A stretch of DNA of 64,000 nt from Salidesulfovibrio onnuriiensis (GTDB lineage Bacteria; Desulfobacterota; Desulfovibrionia; Desulfovibrionales; Desulfovibrionaceae), in NCBI RefSeq assembly GCF_008001235.1, contig NZ_CP040751.1, positions 2,401,001 through 2,465,000 on the forward strand, written 5' to 3'. The position numbers were made by a program, and so were the translations under genes. This document shows, piece by piece, positions 35,839-44,805 of the stretch (positions within the stretch are counted from its first letter, which is position 1; each line of letters begins with the position of its first letter). Under the pieces are notes generated by a model. That model ran no database searches and was not told the DNA's origin. It saw only the letters and a program-made list of their open reading frames with translations.

Positions 35839-36414
35839 TTAGGCTGCCATGCCTTTGAAGGCGAAAAATGCCAGGGACATGAGACCGGCCAGTATAAGGG
35901 CTATGGGCGTTCCTTTCATGGAAAGGGGGATGCGTGCCATGTCCAGCCGTTCGCGGATGGAGGCCAGCACCACCAGGGCGAGCATGAAGCCGACACCCGA
36001 AGCAATGGAGAAGATCACGGTCTCCAGAAGGGAATATTCCTCGCGCTGACAGATGATGGCGATGCCCAGCACCGCGCAGTTGGTGGTGATGAGCGGCAGG
36101 AAGATGCCCAGGGATTTGTAGAGCGGGGGAATGATTTTTTTCAGGAACATTTCCACGAATTGTACCAGAGAAGCGATGACCAGGATGAAGGCGATGGTCT
36201 GCAGATAGTCCAGGCCGTTGGGGGCGAGCAGGTATCGCTGTACGGCCCAGGTGATTGCTGCGGCCATGGTGGCCACGAAGACAACGGCGAATCCCATGCC
36301 CATGGCCACGCCGGTATCCTTGGAGGTGCCGATGAACGGGCAGTTGCCGAGGTACTGCGCCAGCACGATGTTGTTGACGAAGATGGCCGCGATGATGAGG
36401 ACGAAGTAATCCAT
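35839..36414 (-). CDS. rnfA: electron transport complex subunit RnfA
   Basis: A 191-aa membrane subunit with six helices. FVNNIVLAQYLGNCPFIGTSKD near the N-terminus and ITTNCAVLGIAI in the middle carry the two conserved Cys that bind an intramembrane Fe-S centre shared with RnfE. 15 bp separate it from rnfB. Confidence 0.97.
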   Translation of the reverse strand: MDYFVLIIAAIFVNNIVLAQYLGNCPFIGTSKDTGVAMGMGFAVVFVATMAAAITWAVQRYLLAPNGLDYLQTIAFILVIASLVQFVEMFLKKIIPPLYKSLGIFLPLITTNCAVLGIAIICQREEYSLLETVIFSIASGVGFMLALVVLASIRERLDMARIPLSMKGTPIALILAGLMSLAFFAFKGMAA

Positions 36415-36426
36415 GCTGCTGCTCCG

Positions 36427-37095
36427 TTATTTTATGTTGCACATGCCGCAGGACGAGCAGTCGTGTTTCGGGCCTTCAACGGCGTCCAGGCCCTTGAGCC
36501 GGCGCTGCCAGTTGGTCAGGGCGTTCATGCCCGCCAGGCCCAGGCCCAGGCAGACGAACGCACCGGGCGCTTCCACCATGAAGGTGAAGGGCTTGAACCA
36601 GGCTCCCATGACCTGCATGCCGAACAGGGTTCCGTAGCCGAAGATCTCGCGGATGGCCCCCAGCACGGTGAGGGACATGGCGAATCCCATGCCCATGCCC
36701 AGTCCGTCGGCCATGGAGTAGATGACGCTGTTTTTTGAAGCGAACGCCTCGGCCCGGCCCAGGATAATGCAGTTGACCACGATGAGTGGCACGAAGATGC
36801 CGAGCTGTTGGTAGAGGGGATAGGTGAACGCCTGCATGAGCAGCTCGACGCAGACCACCAGGGACGCCGCAATGACGATGAAACAAGCGATGCGAACTTT
36901 GGCCGGGATGATCTTGCGCACCGAGGACACCAGCATGTTGGAGAGCGTCAGCACGAAGATGACGGCCAATCCCATGCCCAAGCCGTTGTCCGCGGTTTTG
37001 GTGACGGCCAGGGTCGGGCAGAGGCCGAGGACCACCTTGAAGGGCGGCAGCTCATTCCAGAGACCTTTCGAAAATTCTTTCCACAATCGACTCAT
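36427..37095 (-). CDS. rnfE: electron transport complex subunit RnfE
   Basis: A 222-aa membrane subunit with six helices, inverted in topology relative to RnfA. FSKGLWNELPPFKVVLGLCPTLAVT and IVVNCIILGRAEAFA contain the conserved Cys. An unusual C-terminal tail ends CSSCGMCNIK, three cysteines after the last helix (HDCSSCGMC), which could bind metal. It lies between rnfG and rnfA. Confidence 0.96.
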   Translation of the reverse strand: MSRLWKEFSKGLWNELPPFKVVLGLCPTLAVTKTADNGLGMGLAVIFVLTLSNMLVSSVRKIIPAKVRIACFIVIAASLVVCVELLMQAFTYPLYQQLGIFVPLIVVNCIILGRAEAFASKNSVIYSMADGLGMGMGFAMSLTVLGAIREIFGYGTLFGMQVMGAWFKPFTFMVEAPGAFVCLGLGLAGMNALTNWQRRLKGLDAVEGPKHDCSSCGMCNIK

Positions 37096-37103
37096 GGCCG
37101 CTC

Positions 37104-37697
37104 CTAGGAACCCCAGGCAGTGGGGAGTTTGTCCTTGATTTCATTGAACTGGGCAACGGCCTGCTTCACCGCGTCCACGGCACCCGTGGAGGAGATGGTG
37201 GCACCGGCAATGGCGTTGATGTCGCCGCCCTTGGAGGCGAGGTTCACGCCTTCCAGGCTATGCCCTTTGAACTGCGCGCCGAAGTCGGGGCCGCTGATGC
37301 GGGTCCCGACCCCCGGGGTTTCCTTCATGGTGGTGACACCTATGCTGGAAAGGGATGACTTGCCGCTGGTCGGATCGTAGGAGAATCCCACCATGACGCC
37401 TATGTCGCCGCCGAAGCCCCTTGCGAAGCTCTCAAAGGCGACGCCGTCCAGTTTTCCGTTTTTCAGGAAGGGGAAGACCGTCAGTTCGGAGCCGTTTTCA
37501 AGCGCGAAGCTCTTGCGGTCCTTGACCGGATTGTTGTCGTAGTCCGAAAAGACTTGGGCGATCGCCGGGCCCTGCACGTAGGTAAGCACCTGCTCCTCGA
37601 TGAAGGGTTTGGTGACCTTGCGCACCGAGGCCAGTGTCAGCCCGGACAGGGAGCATATCAGCGAAAGGACCACTACCATTTTGATCATTTCCTTCAT
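37104..37697 (-). CDS. rnfG: electron transport complex subunit RnfG
   Basis: A 197-aa protein with one N-terminal membrane helix (MIKMVVVLSLICSLSGLTLASV) and a periplasmic FMN domain. IAGATISSTGAVDAV near residue 170 is the covalent FMN attachment motif, with Thr as phosphoester site. The start MKEMIKM at 37697 is the family start; the frame upstream runs into rnfD. Confidence 0.95.
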   Translation of the reverse strand: MKEMIKMVVVLSLICSLSGLTLASVRKVTKPFIEEQVLTYVQGPAIAQVFSDYDNNPVKDRKSFALENGSELTVFPFLKNGKLDGVAFESFARGFGGDIGVMVGFSYDPTSGKSSLSSIGVTTMKETPGVGTRISGPDFGAQFKGHSLEGVNLASKGGDINAIAGATISSTGAVDAVKQAVAQFNEIKDKLPTAWGS

Positions 37698-37698
37698 G

Positions 37699-38676
37699 CT
37701 AGCACCCTCCCGTGTACGGTGTGCCCGCACGGGCTCCGCCGAAAGGTTTGGGGCGAATTCGATCGAGCATGGGAGTGAATAGGTTGAGCAGCAGGATGGC
37801 GAAGGGCACTCCGTCCGGATACATTCCATAAACACGGATGATGATGACCATGGCTCCGCTCAGCAGGCCGAACAATATGGCCGGAATTAATCCCATGGGA
37901 GTGGTGGGGCCTTCCGTTGCCAGGAAGAACGCCCCGAGAACCGCGCTGCCCGCGATAAGGTGGAAATGGGCAGGTGCGTAGATGCTCGGGTCGAGCAATC
38001 GATAGATGAGCGCCGTCAGGTAGACCCCGGCCAGAAAGGAAAGGGGAACGGTGGGCCGGATGGTTTTGCGTGCCAGCAGGTAGATGCCGCCCGCCAGCAG
38101 GGGCAGGATCTGCACCGCGCCGAGGCCCCCGAGCTGATGGCCCAGGAGCAGGTCGGTCATGTCGACGCCCTGAAGCCATGCAAGGCCGAAATGTTTGAGT
38201 TCGTGTAGCGGGGCCGGGAGATTGCTGGCCAGCATGGTGGCGTTGGTATCCATTTCCGGGCCCCAGGAGATACGGCATACGGCCCAGCCCACCAGGGGCG
38301 GACAGAGCGGATAGCCGCCCAGCCCACCGAAGAACATCTTTCCGCCGATGATGCTGGCCGTGCTGCCCATGACCACGAGCCACCAGGGCGCGGACGGGGC
38401 CAGCAGAAAGGCGAAGAGCAGGCCCACGACCAGGGCGTGCAGGTCGTCCACCTGGGGCTCTTTTTTCTGGAGTTTCCAGCAGGCGGTTTCCACCAGGACG
38501 GCCACGGAGCAGGACAGGGCCATGACGCGAACCGCGTCCAGTCCGAAGAAAACGGCCGAGGCGATGGCCGCCGGGAGCAGGGCGATGAGAATGTCGCGCA
38601 TGTGCCCTTGGACGGTTTTGCCGCAATGCGCGTGCGGCGGAACCGAAACAGTCAGAAGTGGTTCAATGGGTCTCAT
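37699..38676 (-). CDS. rnfD: electron transport complex subunit RnfD
   Basis: A 325-aa membrane subunit with about ten helices. GPTTPMGLIPAI holds the Thr used for covalent FMN, and FGGLGGYPLCPPLVGWAVC is another conserved stretch. The start at 38676 overlaps the rnfC stop at 38673 by 4 bp (ATGA). The rnfG start lies 2 nt after its stop. Confidence 0.95.
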   Translation of the reverse strand: MRPIEPLLTVSVPPHAHCGKTVQGHMRDILIALLPAAIASAVFFGLDAVRVMALSCSVAVLVETACWKLQKKEPQVDDLHALVVGLLFAFLLAPSAPWWLVVMGSTASIIGGKMFFGGLGGYPLCPPLVGWAVCRISWGPEMDTNATMLASNLPAPLHELKHFGLAWLQGVDMTDLLLGHQLGGLGAVQILPLLAGGIYLLARKTIRPTVPLSFLAGVYLTALIYRLLDPSIYAPAHFHLIAGSAVLGAFFLATEGPTTPMGLIPAILFGLLSGAMVIIIRVYGMYPDGVPFAILLLNLFTPMLDRIRPKPFGGARAGTPYTGGC

Positions 38677-39845
38677 GCCTCACCCCCGGTTTCGTTTTCA
38701 CAGGCTCCCCTGAGCAGGGCGAGTTCTCGTTTGGCGTATCGGATGTATTGCAACAGCGGTCTCCGGGCCTTGCAGTAAAAGCCGCAGATGCCGCATTCGA
38801 TACAGGCATTGATGTAGTATTGCTCGGCGCGCTCGAACAGTTTGAATTCGGCTGCGCGGCTGATCATGTTGGGCATGATGCGTGCCGGACAGTGGCGTAC
38901 GCATTCGTTGCATCCCATGCAGAAGCGGTCTTCCACGGGCGGATATGCGTCCCGGCCGACAACGTGCAGGGCCGTGCACGTGCCGTGGATGCCCTGTTCC
39001 ATGTTGGCGGCGGTGATTCCCTGCATGAGCCCGCCCAGCACAACCCTGTCCCCATCATTGGGGGAATGGCCCGCCTGGTTGAGCAGGAATCGTACGGGCA
39101 TTCCTATGGGCACCCGCAGGTTCCTGATTCCCACGGTCATGATGGTGTCGGTCACCGGCCGACCCGTGTCCATGATCCGTCCGATTCGGTACAGATCGAT
39201 CACGGACAGGAGAACCGCATCCTCTGGCATTTCTCCAAGCCGTACTTCCTGCCCGGTGATGGCCTTGATGATCATGGGGGCAAGGCCGTTGGGATAGGTG
39301 GGTGCTATATGGGTCACCGAGCAACCGCCAAACGCATTGATCCTGTTGCCTTTTGCCGCAGCCATGACAATGCGTTTCGGCCGGATTATCCTTTTGGCTG
39401 TTTCCAGCCCGAGTTCCACGAGCTTTCGGTACTCGGCCAGTAGGGCGTTGCCGACCGTGATGCCCGGTTCCGTGGGCACTGTATTGATGATCAGGGTGTC
39501 AGCGTTGACCAGGGGACGGGTGCAAATGCCCATTCCCGAGAGAAAGCCGTCCAGCTCGCTGTCTGCAAGCGCTCCGGTTTCCGCCGGTGTCGCCGCATCG
39601 CCGGAGGTTGTTTCCAGAACGATCGATTCGGGCAGGATGTCGATGACCTTGCCGGGAAGCGGGGAGTGGATATCGCCTTCCCCTGGTCTACGGGCCTCGG
39701 CGACCTTGTCGCCCGCCAGAAGTTCCATGCCGGTGTCCACCACTGTCTTGTGGCAGGGGATCGGTATGTGCAGTCTCGGCGGGGAAGAGACGTCTTCTAT
39801 GGTCCCGGTTTCAGGGGTGAGCAGATGGAAGCTGAAAGGGGTCAT
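38673..39845 (-). CDS. rnfC: electron transport complex subunit RnfC
   Basis: A 390-aa soluble subunit. The start MTPFSFHLLTPETG at 39845 is chosen from family shape. It has an N-terminal barrel domain (HIPIPCHKTVVDTG), a central part with reduced nucleotide-binding features compared with canonical RnfC, and two C-terminal [4Fe-4S] motifs, CMGCNECVRHCP and CIECGICGFYC. Compared with typical RnfC of 430-500 aa it is short, and I do not see the clear GGGTG-like NADH loop, so NAD(P)H entry may be through the RnfB fusion instead. That is inference. Confidence 0.93.
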   Translation of the reverse strand: MTPFSFHLLTPETGTIEDVSSPPRLHIPIPCHKTVVDTGMELLAGDKVAEARRPGEGDIHSPLPGKVIDILPESIVLETTSGDAATPAETGALADSELDGFLSGMGICTRPLVNADTLIINTVPTEPGITVGNALLAEYRKLVELGLETAKRIIRPKRIVMAAAKGNRINAFGGCSVTHIAPTYPNGLAPMIIKAITGQEVRLGEMPEDAVLLSVIDLYRIGRIMDTGRPVTDTIMTVGIRNLRVPIGMPVRFLLNQAGHSPNDGDRVVLGGLMQGITAANMEQGIHGTCTALHVVGRDAYPPVEDRFCMGCNECVRHCPARIMPNMISRAAEFKLFERAEQYYINACIECGICGFYCKARRPLLQYIRYAKRELALLRGACENETGGEA

Positions 39846-39862
39846 GGTCTGATCCGCACTCC

Positions 39863-40608
39863 TTATTTGATGTGGCAGTGGTAGCAGAAGTCGTTGCCGT
39901 AAGGGCCCTTGCCCGTCGTCCGGTGGCAGCCGCGGCATTGTCCGTGGAACGCATTGGTGCGGTTGGGAATCAGGGCGTTGACCGGGCGTTCGTGGCAATC
40001 GGAACAGGGCTTTTCATATTCGGGTCTGGTCAGCGGCTGTGTTTTTCGGACATGGCACTGGGAACAGCCCTTGATGCCTTCATTGAACATATCCTCGTGG
40101 CAATTGCTGCAGCGCGCATGGGCCGCTTCGCGAAGATTTGGCATGCCCACATCGCTCTTGTGTTCGTGGCAGTCGGAGCAGTTGGAGGGCTGGGTTTCGA
40201 TTTTCGTGTCATGGTGGCAGGCCTGACAGTCTTCATCCGCATATTCAAGATGCGCCTCATGGTCGAACGCAGACGTTTCGGAATTGTGGTGACATGCATT
40301 ACAGTATGCTTCGTCCGTAAATTGGCTTTTGTGCATGGACACGTATTGCTTGTCGAAAATGGCCGGATGGCAGGATCCGCATTGGGGAGGATCTGTCTTG
40401 TCAGCGGCAGTGTAGTGATGACATTGCTCGCAGGGGAGCTGGTAGTTTTGGCTGTGTTTCTCGTGAGTGAAAATGACATTGCCCCCTTGTTGACAAGAAG
40501 AAGGCGTACGGGGAGGGCATTTGATGGCTGCGGGATGAGGTAGCCAGTAACTGCAATTGCGGCCAGTGCAACAGTGATTACTGTTATCGGGAGAAGTCGT
40601 TTTCGCAA
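39863..40608 (-). CDS. decaheme c-type cytochrome next to rnf, frameshifted
   Basis: Two frames make one gene. A TTG at 40608, 9 nt after GCGAGGA, opens MRKRLLPITVITVALAAIAVTGYLIPQPS, a signal peptide or anchor, which stays in that frame to about 40490. The remainder, with ten CxxCH heme motifs (CEQCH, CGSCH, CNACH, CQACH, CSDCH, CSNCH, CSQCH, CSDCH, CRGCH, CYHCH), is in the -1 frame and ends at 39863. The frames meet at a run of five G (minus strand; 40482-40486); one extra G would join them. Rnf-linked multiheme cytochromes are known in Desulfovibrio and pass electrons between Rnf and the periplasm. It lies 17 bp before rnfC. Confidence 0.85.
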
Positions 40609-40647
40609 TGTCGAAGTCCTCGCAGGTTGGATTTGGATTCTCCCTTT

Positions 40648-41040
40648 TTAGCTGAATAATCGCTTTAAAGTCCACGCCAAATTTTTTGACCAACCGTTCA
40701 ATAACACGCTGCCATTATGATAATGATAAGGGCCTGATTTCCTGTCTTTACCGGGTGGTAAGGCCATCCGTTTTTTTATGCCGCATTCTAGGTTGTTGTA
40801 ATTTTGAATGTTCTCTATCGGCGTGGAGATCGAATCCTGCATGAGCATGTGTCCGGTGGGGCTGTGGCATGCAAGTTGAATGTGTCCCGGCGTCAAATCC
40901 TGTTTTTCGGAGGTCGTCATGGAATGGGCTTTTTCAGCTTCTTCCAAAAAGGGACGACGCATGCTCTTGTTTTGACCCGCCGCTTTTTTTGTAACCTTTT
41001 CACGCATCTGAAACTTTTCGACATTGGCCTGTAACAACAA
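40648..41040 (-). CDS. possible small protein upstream of the cytochrome, uncertain
   Basis: A 130-aa frame with a TTG start preceded by GGAGG at 9 nt and a stop 39 nt before the cytochrome start. The first 75 residues have codon use like the neighbours; the rest is AT-rich and looks non-coding. I recognise no domain, and the cysteine count is low. It could be a decayed gene or the 5' UTR of the rnf operon. The interval 40609-41102 otherwise holds only the divergent start region of the alkaline phosphatase gene. Confidence 0.3.
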   Translation of the reverse strand: MLLQANVEKFQMREKVTKKAAGQNKSMRRPFLEEAEKAHSMTTSEKQDLTPGHIQLACHSPTGHMLMQDSISTPIENIQNYNNLECGIKKRMALPPGKDRKSGPYHYHNGSVLLNGWSKNLAWTLKRLFS

Positions 41041-41102
41041 GCTGATATTCCTCCATCACTTGTTTGATTTTTGCCAATTCATTCTATGGAGGAAAGAAAC
41101 CG

Positions 41103-42590
41103 ATGTTCAGAAAGAAAGGTGTCCAGATGCGAATGTTTCTTGCCGCGCTCATGGCTGTGACCATGATGCTGACCGGCTGTAGCCAGCAACAGCAGAAGGC
41201 GGAGGCAGCCGCCCCGGTAAAGCAGTCTGCGAAGTATGTGTTCTTTTTCATTGGCGACGGCATGGGCCTGCCGCAGCGCGCCGCCACCGCCGCGTTCCTC
41301 GGTCGAGATCTGCATATCGACAAGATGCCTGCCCAGGGTATTACCACCACCTATGCCAACGACCGTTTCATCACCGGTTCCGCCGCATCCGCCACGGCAC
41401 TGGCCAGCGGCCAGAAGACCAATATCAACTATATAGGCGTTGATCCCAATCTGAAGGCGGTGAAGACCGTGGCCGAGATCGCCAAGGAGCAGGGCAAGAA
41501 GGTCGGCATCGTTTCCAGTGTTTCCATCGACCACGCCACCCCGGCCGCGTTCTATGCGCATGTCAAGACCCGCAAGATGTACCATGAGATCGACCATGCG
41601 CTGGCCAACAGCGGTTTCGATTTCTTCGGCGGCGGCGGAATGGTCGACCCCATGGGCAAGAAATCCAAGAAGCCTCTTGGCGATGCCCTGGAGCAGGCCA
41701 GGACGAACGGCTACAAGATCATCGACAACAAGGCAGCCTTCATGGCTTTGAAGCCGGGTGACGGCAAGGTGCTTGCCTGGAACTCCTGGCTTCAGGATGC
41801 GCAGGCCATGCCGTACGCCATGGACATGACCGACAAGGATATCACCCTGCCCGAGTTTACGGCCAAGGCCATTGAAATGCTGGACAACGACAAGGGATTT
41901 TTCCTGATGGTCGAGGGTGGCAAGATCGACTGGGCGTGCCACGCCAACGATGCCGCCGCTTCCCTGAAGAACACCATCGCCTTTGACGACTCCGTGAAAG
42001 TGGCTCTGGATTTTTACAGCAAGCATCCCAAGGAAACCCTGATCGTGGTCACCGGAGACCACGAGTGCGGCGGCCTGACCGTCGGCTTTGCCGGCACCGT
42101 GTATGACAGCAACTTCAACATGCTGAACGGTCAGAAGGTTTCCTTCCAGAAATTATCCGACGAAATCATGAAGAACTTCAAGGCGAAAAATGGTTCCTTT
42201 GAAGACATGAAGCCTTTGATCACCGAATACTTCGGCTTCAAGTTCGAGGGCGATCCCAAGACCGACAAGCAGGTGCTGCAGCCCTTTGAAGTGGACATGA
42301 TTCGTGCCGCCTTCGAGCGCAGCATGGCGGGCGAGACCGAGGGCTCGAACAACCAGGAAACCTATCTGCTCTACGGTGGGTACGAGCCTTTGGCTGTAAC
42401 CCTGACCCATGTGCTGAACAACAAGGCCGGCCTGGGCTGGACTTCCTACAGCCACACCGGCGTTCCGGTTTCCACCTCCGCCGTCGGCGTTGCCTCCGAG
42501 GTCTTCAACGGCAGCTACGACAACACCGACATTGGCCTGAAGATCATGGCTGTCCTGGGCGAACAGCCCAAGGTGCAGCATGTCAATTAA
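41103..42590 (+). CDS. alkaline phosphatase, lipoprotein
   Basis: A 495-aa exported enzyme. The start at 41103 follows GGAGG. The signal peptide ends in the lipobox LTGC (Cys about 23), so it is membrane-anchored outside the cytoplasm. Metal and catalytic features of the PhoA superfamily: FFIGDGMG (Asp), TGSAASATALASG (nucleophile Ser; the usual Asp before it is Gly here), EGGKIDWACHANDAA (Glu, Asp, His) and VTGDHECGGLTVG (Asp-His). It hydrolyses phosphate monoesters; no Pho box was identified upstream. A terminator follows. Confidence 0.93.
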   Translation: MFRKKGVQMRMFLAALMAVTMMLTGCSQQQQKAEAAAPVKQSAKYVFFFIGDGMGLPQRAATAAFLGRDLHIDKMPAQGITTTYANDRFITGSAASATALASGQKTNINYIGVDPNLKAVKTVAEIAKEQGKKVGIVSSVSIDHATPAAFYAHVKTRKMYHEIDHALANSGFDFFGGGGMVDPMGKKSKKPLGDALEQARTNGYKIIDNKAAFMALKPGDGKVLAWNSWLQDAQAMPYAMDMTDKDITLPEFTAKAIEMLDNDKGFFLMVEGGKIDWACHANDAAASLKNTIAFDDSVKVALDFYSKHPKETLIVVTGDHECGGLTVGFAGTVYDSNFNMLNGQKVSFQKLSDEIMKNFKAKNGSFEDMKPLITEYFGFKFEGDPKTDKQVLQPFEVDMIRAAFERSMAGETEGSNNQETYLLYGGYEPLAVTLTHVLNNKAGLGWTSYSHTGVPVSTSAVGVASEVFNGSYDNTDIGLKIMAVLGEQPKVQHVN

Positions 42591-42610
42591 TCCGATTCAG
42601 TAACAGAAAT

Positions 42611-42646
42611 GCGGACGGGGCGGCATTGCGCCGTCCCGTTTTTCCC
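42611..42646 (+). terminator. intrinsic terminator of the alkaline phosphatase gene
   Basis: ACGGGGCGGC / GCCGTCCCGT forms a 10-bp stem with an ATTGC loop, then five T. The YibE/F gene starts about 15 bp later. Confidence 0.8.
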
Positions 42647-42658
42647 TACGGAAGGCTT

Positions 42659-43828
42659 ATGAAAGAACTGTTTGTTGCCAACAAGAGAAACATTGTTCTT
42701 GTCAGTGTGTTTTGTCTGCTCACCATTGCTTTGTATTTGCTGCCCACCGGGTTCGAAGGGCACGTCAAAGGCGATTCCATCCGTTGCAGGGCCCGGGTTT
42801 TGGAGGTCGATAATTCGCGCCTTCATACCTATGGCATGGTCCGCAAGGGCGAGCAGGGCGTTTCCCTGGAAATGCTGAACGGCCCGTTTAAGGGAGAGCG
42901 TTTTGACGGCCACAACCAATTGCTCGGCCAGATGGACAGGGACAAGCTGTTTCGTGTGGGCGATACGGCATTGGCCGTTCTGGGGATTGGGCCGCAGGGG
43001 GAATTGCTGACCGTGAATCCCGTGGCGCATTATCGTCTGGATTTGGAATTGCTGCTTTTGGGGCTGTTTGCCGTTCTGCTGGTGCTGTTCGGAGGCTGGG
43101 TCGGGGCCAAGGCGCTTCTGTCCTTCCTGTTCACCGCCTTGGCCATCTGGAAGGTGTTGATTCCCCTGCTGCTCAAGGGCGCGGATCCCATTTTGCTGTC
43201 CCTCGGCGTTGTGGCCTGTTTGTGCGGGGCGATCATTTTTCTGGTGGCGGGAATCACCCGCACTGGCGTGGTCGCTTTTCTCGGGGCCTTTCTTGGGGTG
43301 TTCAGCAGTTGTCTTATGGCCATGTTCTTTACCGGAAAATTTCATGTGCACGGAGCGGTGATGCCCTTTGCCGAAACCTTGCTGTATTCAGGGTACGGCC
43401 ATCTGGATCTTGCCGGGATTTACATAGCCGCGGTGTTCATTGCCTCGTCCGGGGCGGTCATGGACCTGGCCATGGACGTGGCCGCCAGCATGGGCGAGGT
43501 GGTGAGCAAGAAACCCGACATCACCCGGGCAGAGGCCTTCGGATCCGGACTGCGTGTGGGCCGGGCCGTTGTGGGCACCATGACCACCACGCTGCTGCTC
43601 GCCTATTCCGGCGGGTTCATCACCTTGCTCATGGCTTTCATGGCCCAGGGGATTCCCTTGGCCAATACCTTCAATTTCATTTATGTGGCGGCAGAGGTGC
43701 TTAAGACGCTGGTGGGCAGTTTCGGATTGGTGCTGGTGGCTCCGTTCAGCGCTCTGGTCGGGGCGGTCCTGTTCACCCGGAAGCGGGAAACGGTTCCCCT
43801 GGGGGAGTCAGCGACCGAACAGCTTTGA
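42659..43828 (+). CDS. YibE/F family membrane protein
   Basis: A 389-aa protein. The start MKELFVANKRN at 42659 follows GGAAGG. One N-terminal helix is followed by an extracytoplasmic beta-rich domain (about residues 35-125) and then eight or so helices. The conserved core LDLAGIYIAAVFIASSGAVMDLAMDVAASMGEV and the SGLRVGRAVVGTMTTTLLLAYSGG segment identify YibE/F. The function of this family is unknown. Confidence 0.9.
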   Translation: MKELFVANKRNIVLVSVFCLLTIALYLLPTGFEGHVKGDSIRCRARVLEVDNSRLHTYGMVRKGEQGVSLEMLNGPFKGERFDGHNQLLGQMDRDKLFRVGDTALAVLGIGPQGELLTVNPVAHYRLDLELLLLGLFAVLLVLFGGWVGAKALLSFLFTALAIWKVLIPLLLKGADPILLSLGVVACLCGAIIFLVAGITRTGVVAFLGAFLGVFSSCLMAMFFTGKFHVHGAVMPFAETLLYSGYGHLDLAGIYIAAVFIASSGAVMDLAMDVAASMGEVVSKKPDITRAEAFGSGLRVGRAVVGTMTTTLLLAYSGGFITLLMAFMAQGIPLANTFNFIYVAAEVLKTLVGSFGLVLVAPFSALVGAVLFTRKRETVPLGESATEQL

Positions 43829-44092
43829 GACGGCTGCGGCCAGGCAGAAGAAGACTCCTGTCCACCAGAAGGCGAGGCTCAGATCCGTGGTCATGCAGAC
43901 ATAGGCGAGCTTGGCCGCCCATTCAAAGGATAGGTGTCGTATGGCGTCGAGCAGATCCAGGCCCATGATGTTTACGGCGGCGTCCGCCACGGTCAAGGAA
44001 GGCCAGGAGCCTTGAATGAGATACAGGAATCCTTGGTAAGCCAGTGCCGCGAGGCAGCAACCCCAGGCAAAATAGCAGAGCAAGAGCAGCAT
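43808..44092 (-). CDS. small membrane protein, unknown
   Basis: A 94-aa hydrophobic protein with two or three membrane helices (MLLLLCYFAWGCCLAALAYQGFLYLI and FWWTGVFFCLAAAVSKLF). Its 3' end overlaps the convergent YibE/F gene by 21 bp. No strong ribosome binding site, and I do not recognise a family. Confidence 0.55.
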   Translation of the reverse strand: MLLLLCYFAWGCCLAALAYQGFLYLIQGSWPSLTVADAAVNIMGLDLLDAIRHLSFEWAAKLAYVCMTTDLSLAFWWTGVFFCLAAAVSKLFGR

Positions 44093-44178
44093 GCTGTTTT
44101 TTCCGTGAACAATGTTTTCAATAATTGATTCGCCTGTGCTTCCCGTCTATCTTCGGTTTTATGGAGGAAGAAGGACGA

Positions 44179-44805
44179 ATGAGCATCTCGATTGGCGACA
44201 AGGTCTTGATGCAATATTCCACGCTGGGAGACAAGTGGCTCTGTGTGGTTACCGAGGTGCGCGAGAACGAGAGCCTGACGGTTTGTTCCCATTTGTCCGA
44301 GAAAATCGTGCAGCATCTGAAGCGGCACAATACAGCCCTTATCCGGTTCGTCTCCGAAGGCAGGCTCTGGGGGTACAAGACCCGTGTGCTCGGCGATTTT
44401 GCCGTCGGGGACGAACTGGTGCGGCTTGCCTACCCCAAGGACGCGGTGTCCATGGAGAACCGCAGTGAGCCCCGTTGTCAATGCTGTTTCCCGGCCATGC
44501 TCGATATCGGGGGCGAGTTGTACGAGGCGCATGTGGCCGACATGTCGCACAGCGCCTTTCGCATCCGCCTCCAGGACGCCTCCGTGGCCTTCAACGGCAG
44601 CATGGAGGGGATCGACGCGCAGCTGGAATTCTTCATTTTCGAGCCTGCCAATGCCTACAAGGTCAGATGCCGGTTGCTCAAGACGTTTATGAAAGACCAT
44701 GAAAAATTCGCCGTCCTGGAAATCCAGGACGGCGAGGATATAAAGAACAAGATTGCCTGCTATGTCGAAGGATTATGCCGGGGCGGCTTTCTCAGTCGTT
44801 TTTGA
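44179..44805 (+). CDS. PilZ domain protein (YcgR-like), degenerate c-di-GMP site
   Basis: A 208-aa protein. The start MSISIGDKVLMQYS at 44179 has AAGGA 6-8 nt upstream; an ATG at 44161 is in frame. Residues 1-95 match a YcgR N-terminal flagellar-brake type domain. Residues about 95-205 are PilZ: RSEPR satisfies the R-x3-R motif, but the second motif reads DMSHSA where (D/N)-x-S-x2-G is expected. Such proteins slow the flagellar motor when c-di-GMP is high; ligand binding here may be altered. It overlaps the convergent reductase gene by 14 bp. Confidence 0.85.
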   Translation: MSISIGDKVLMQYSTLGDKWLCVVTEVRENESLTVCSHLSEKIVQHLKRHNTALIRFVSEGRLWGYKTRVLGDFAVGDELVRLAYPKDAVSMENRSEPRCQCCFPAMLDIGGELYEAHVADMSHSAFRIRLQDASVAFNGSMEGIDAQLEFFIFEPANAYKVRCRLLKTFMKDHEKFAVLEIQDGEDIKNKIACYVEGLCRGGFLSRF

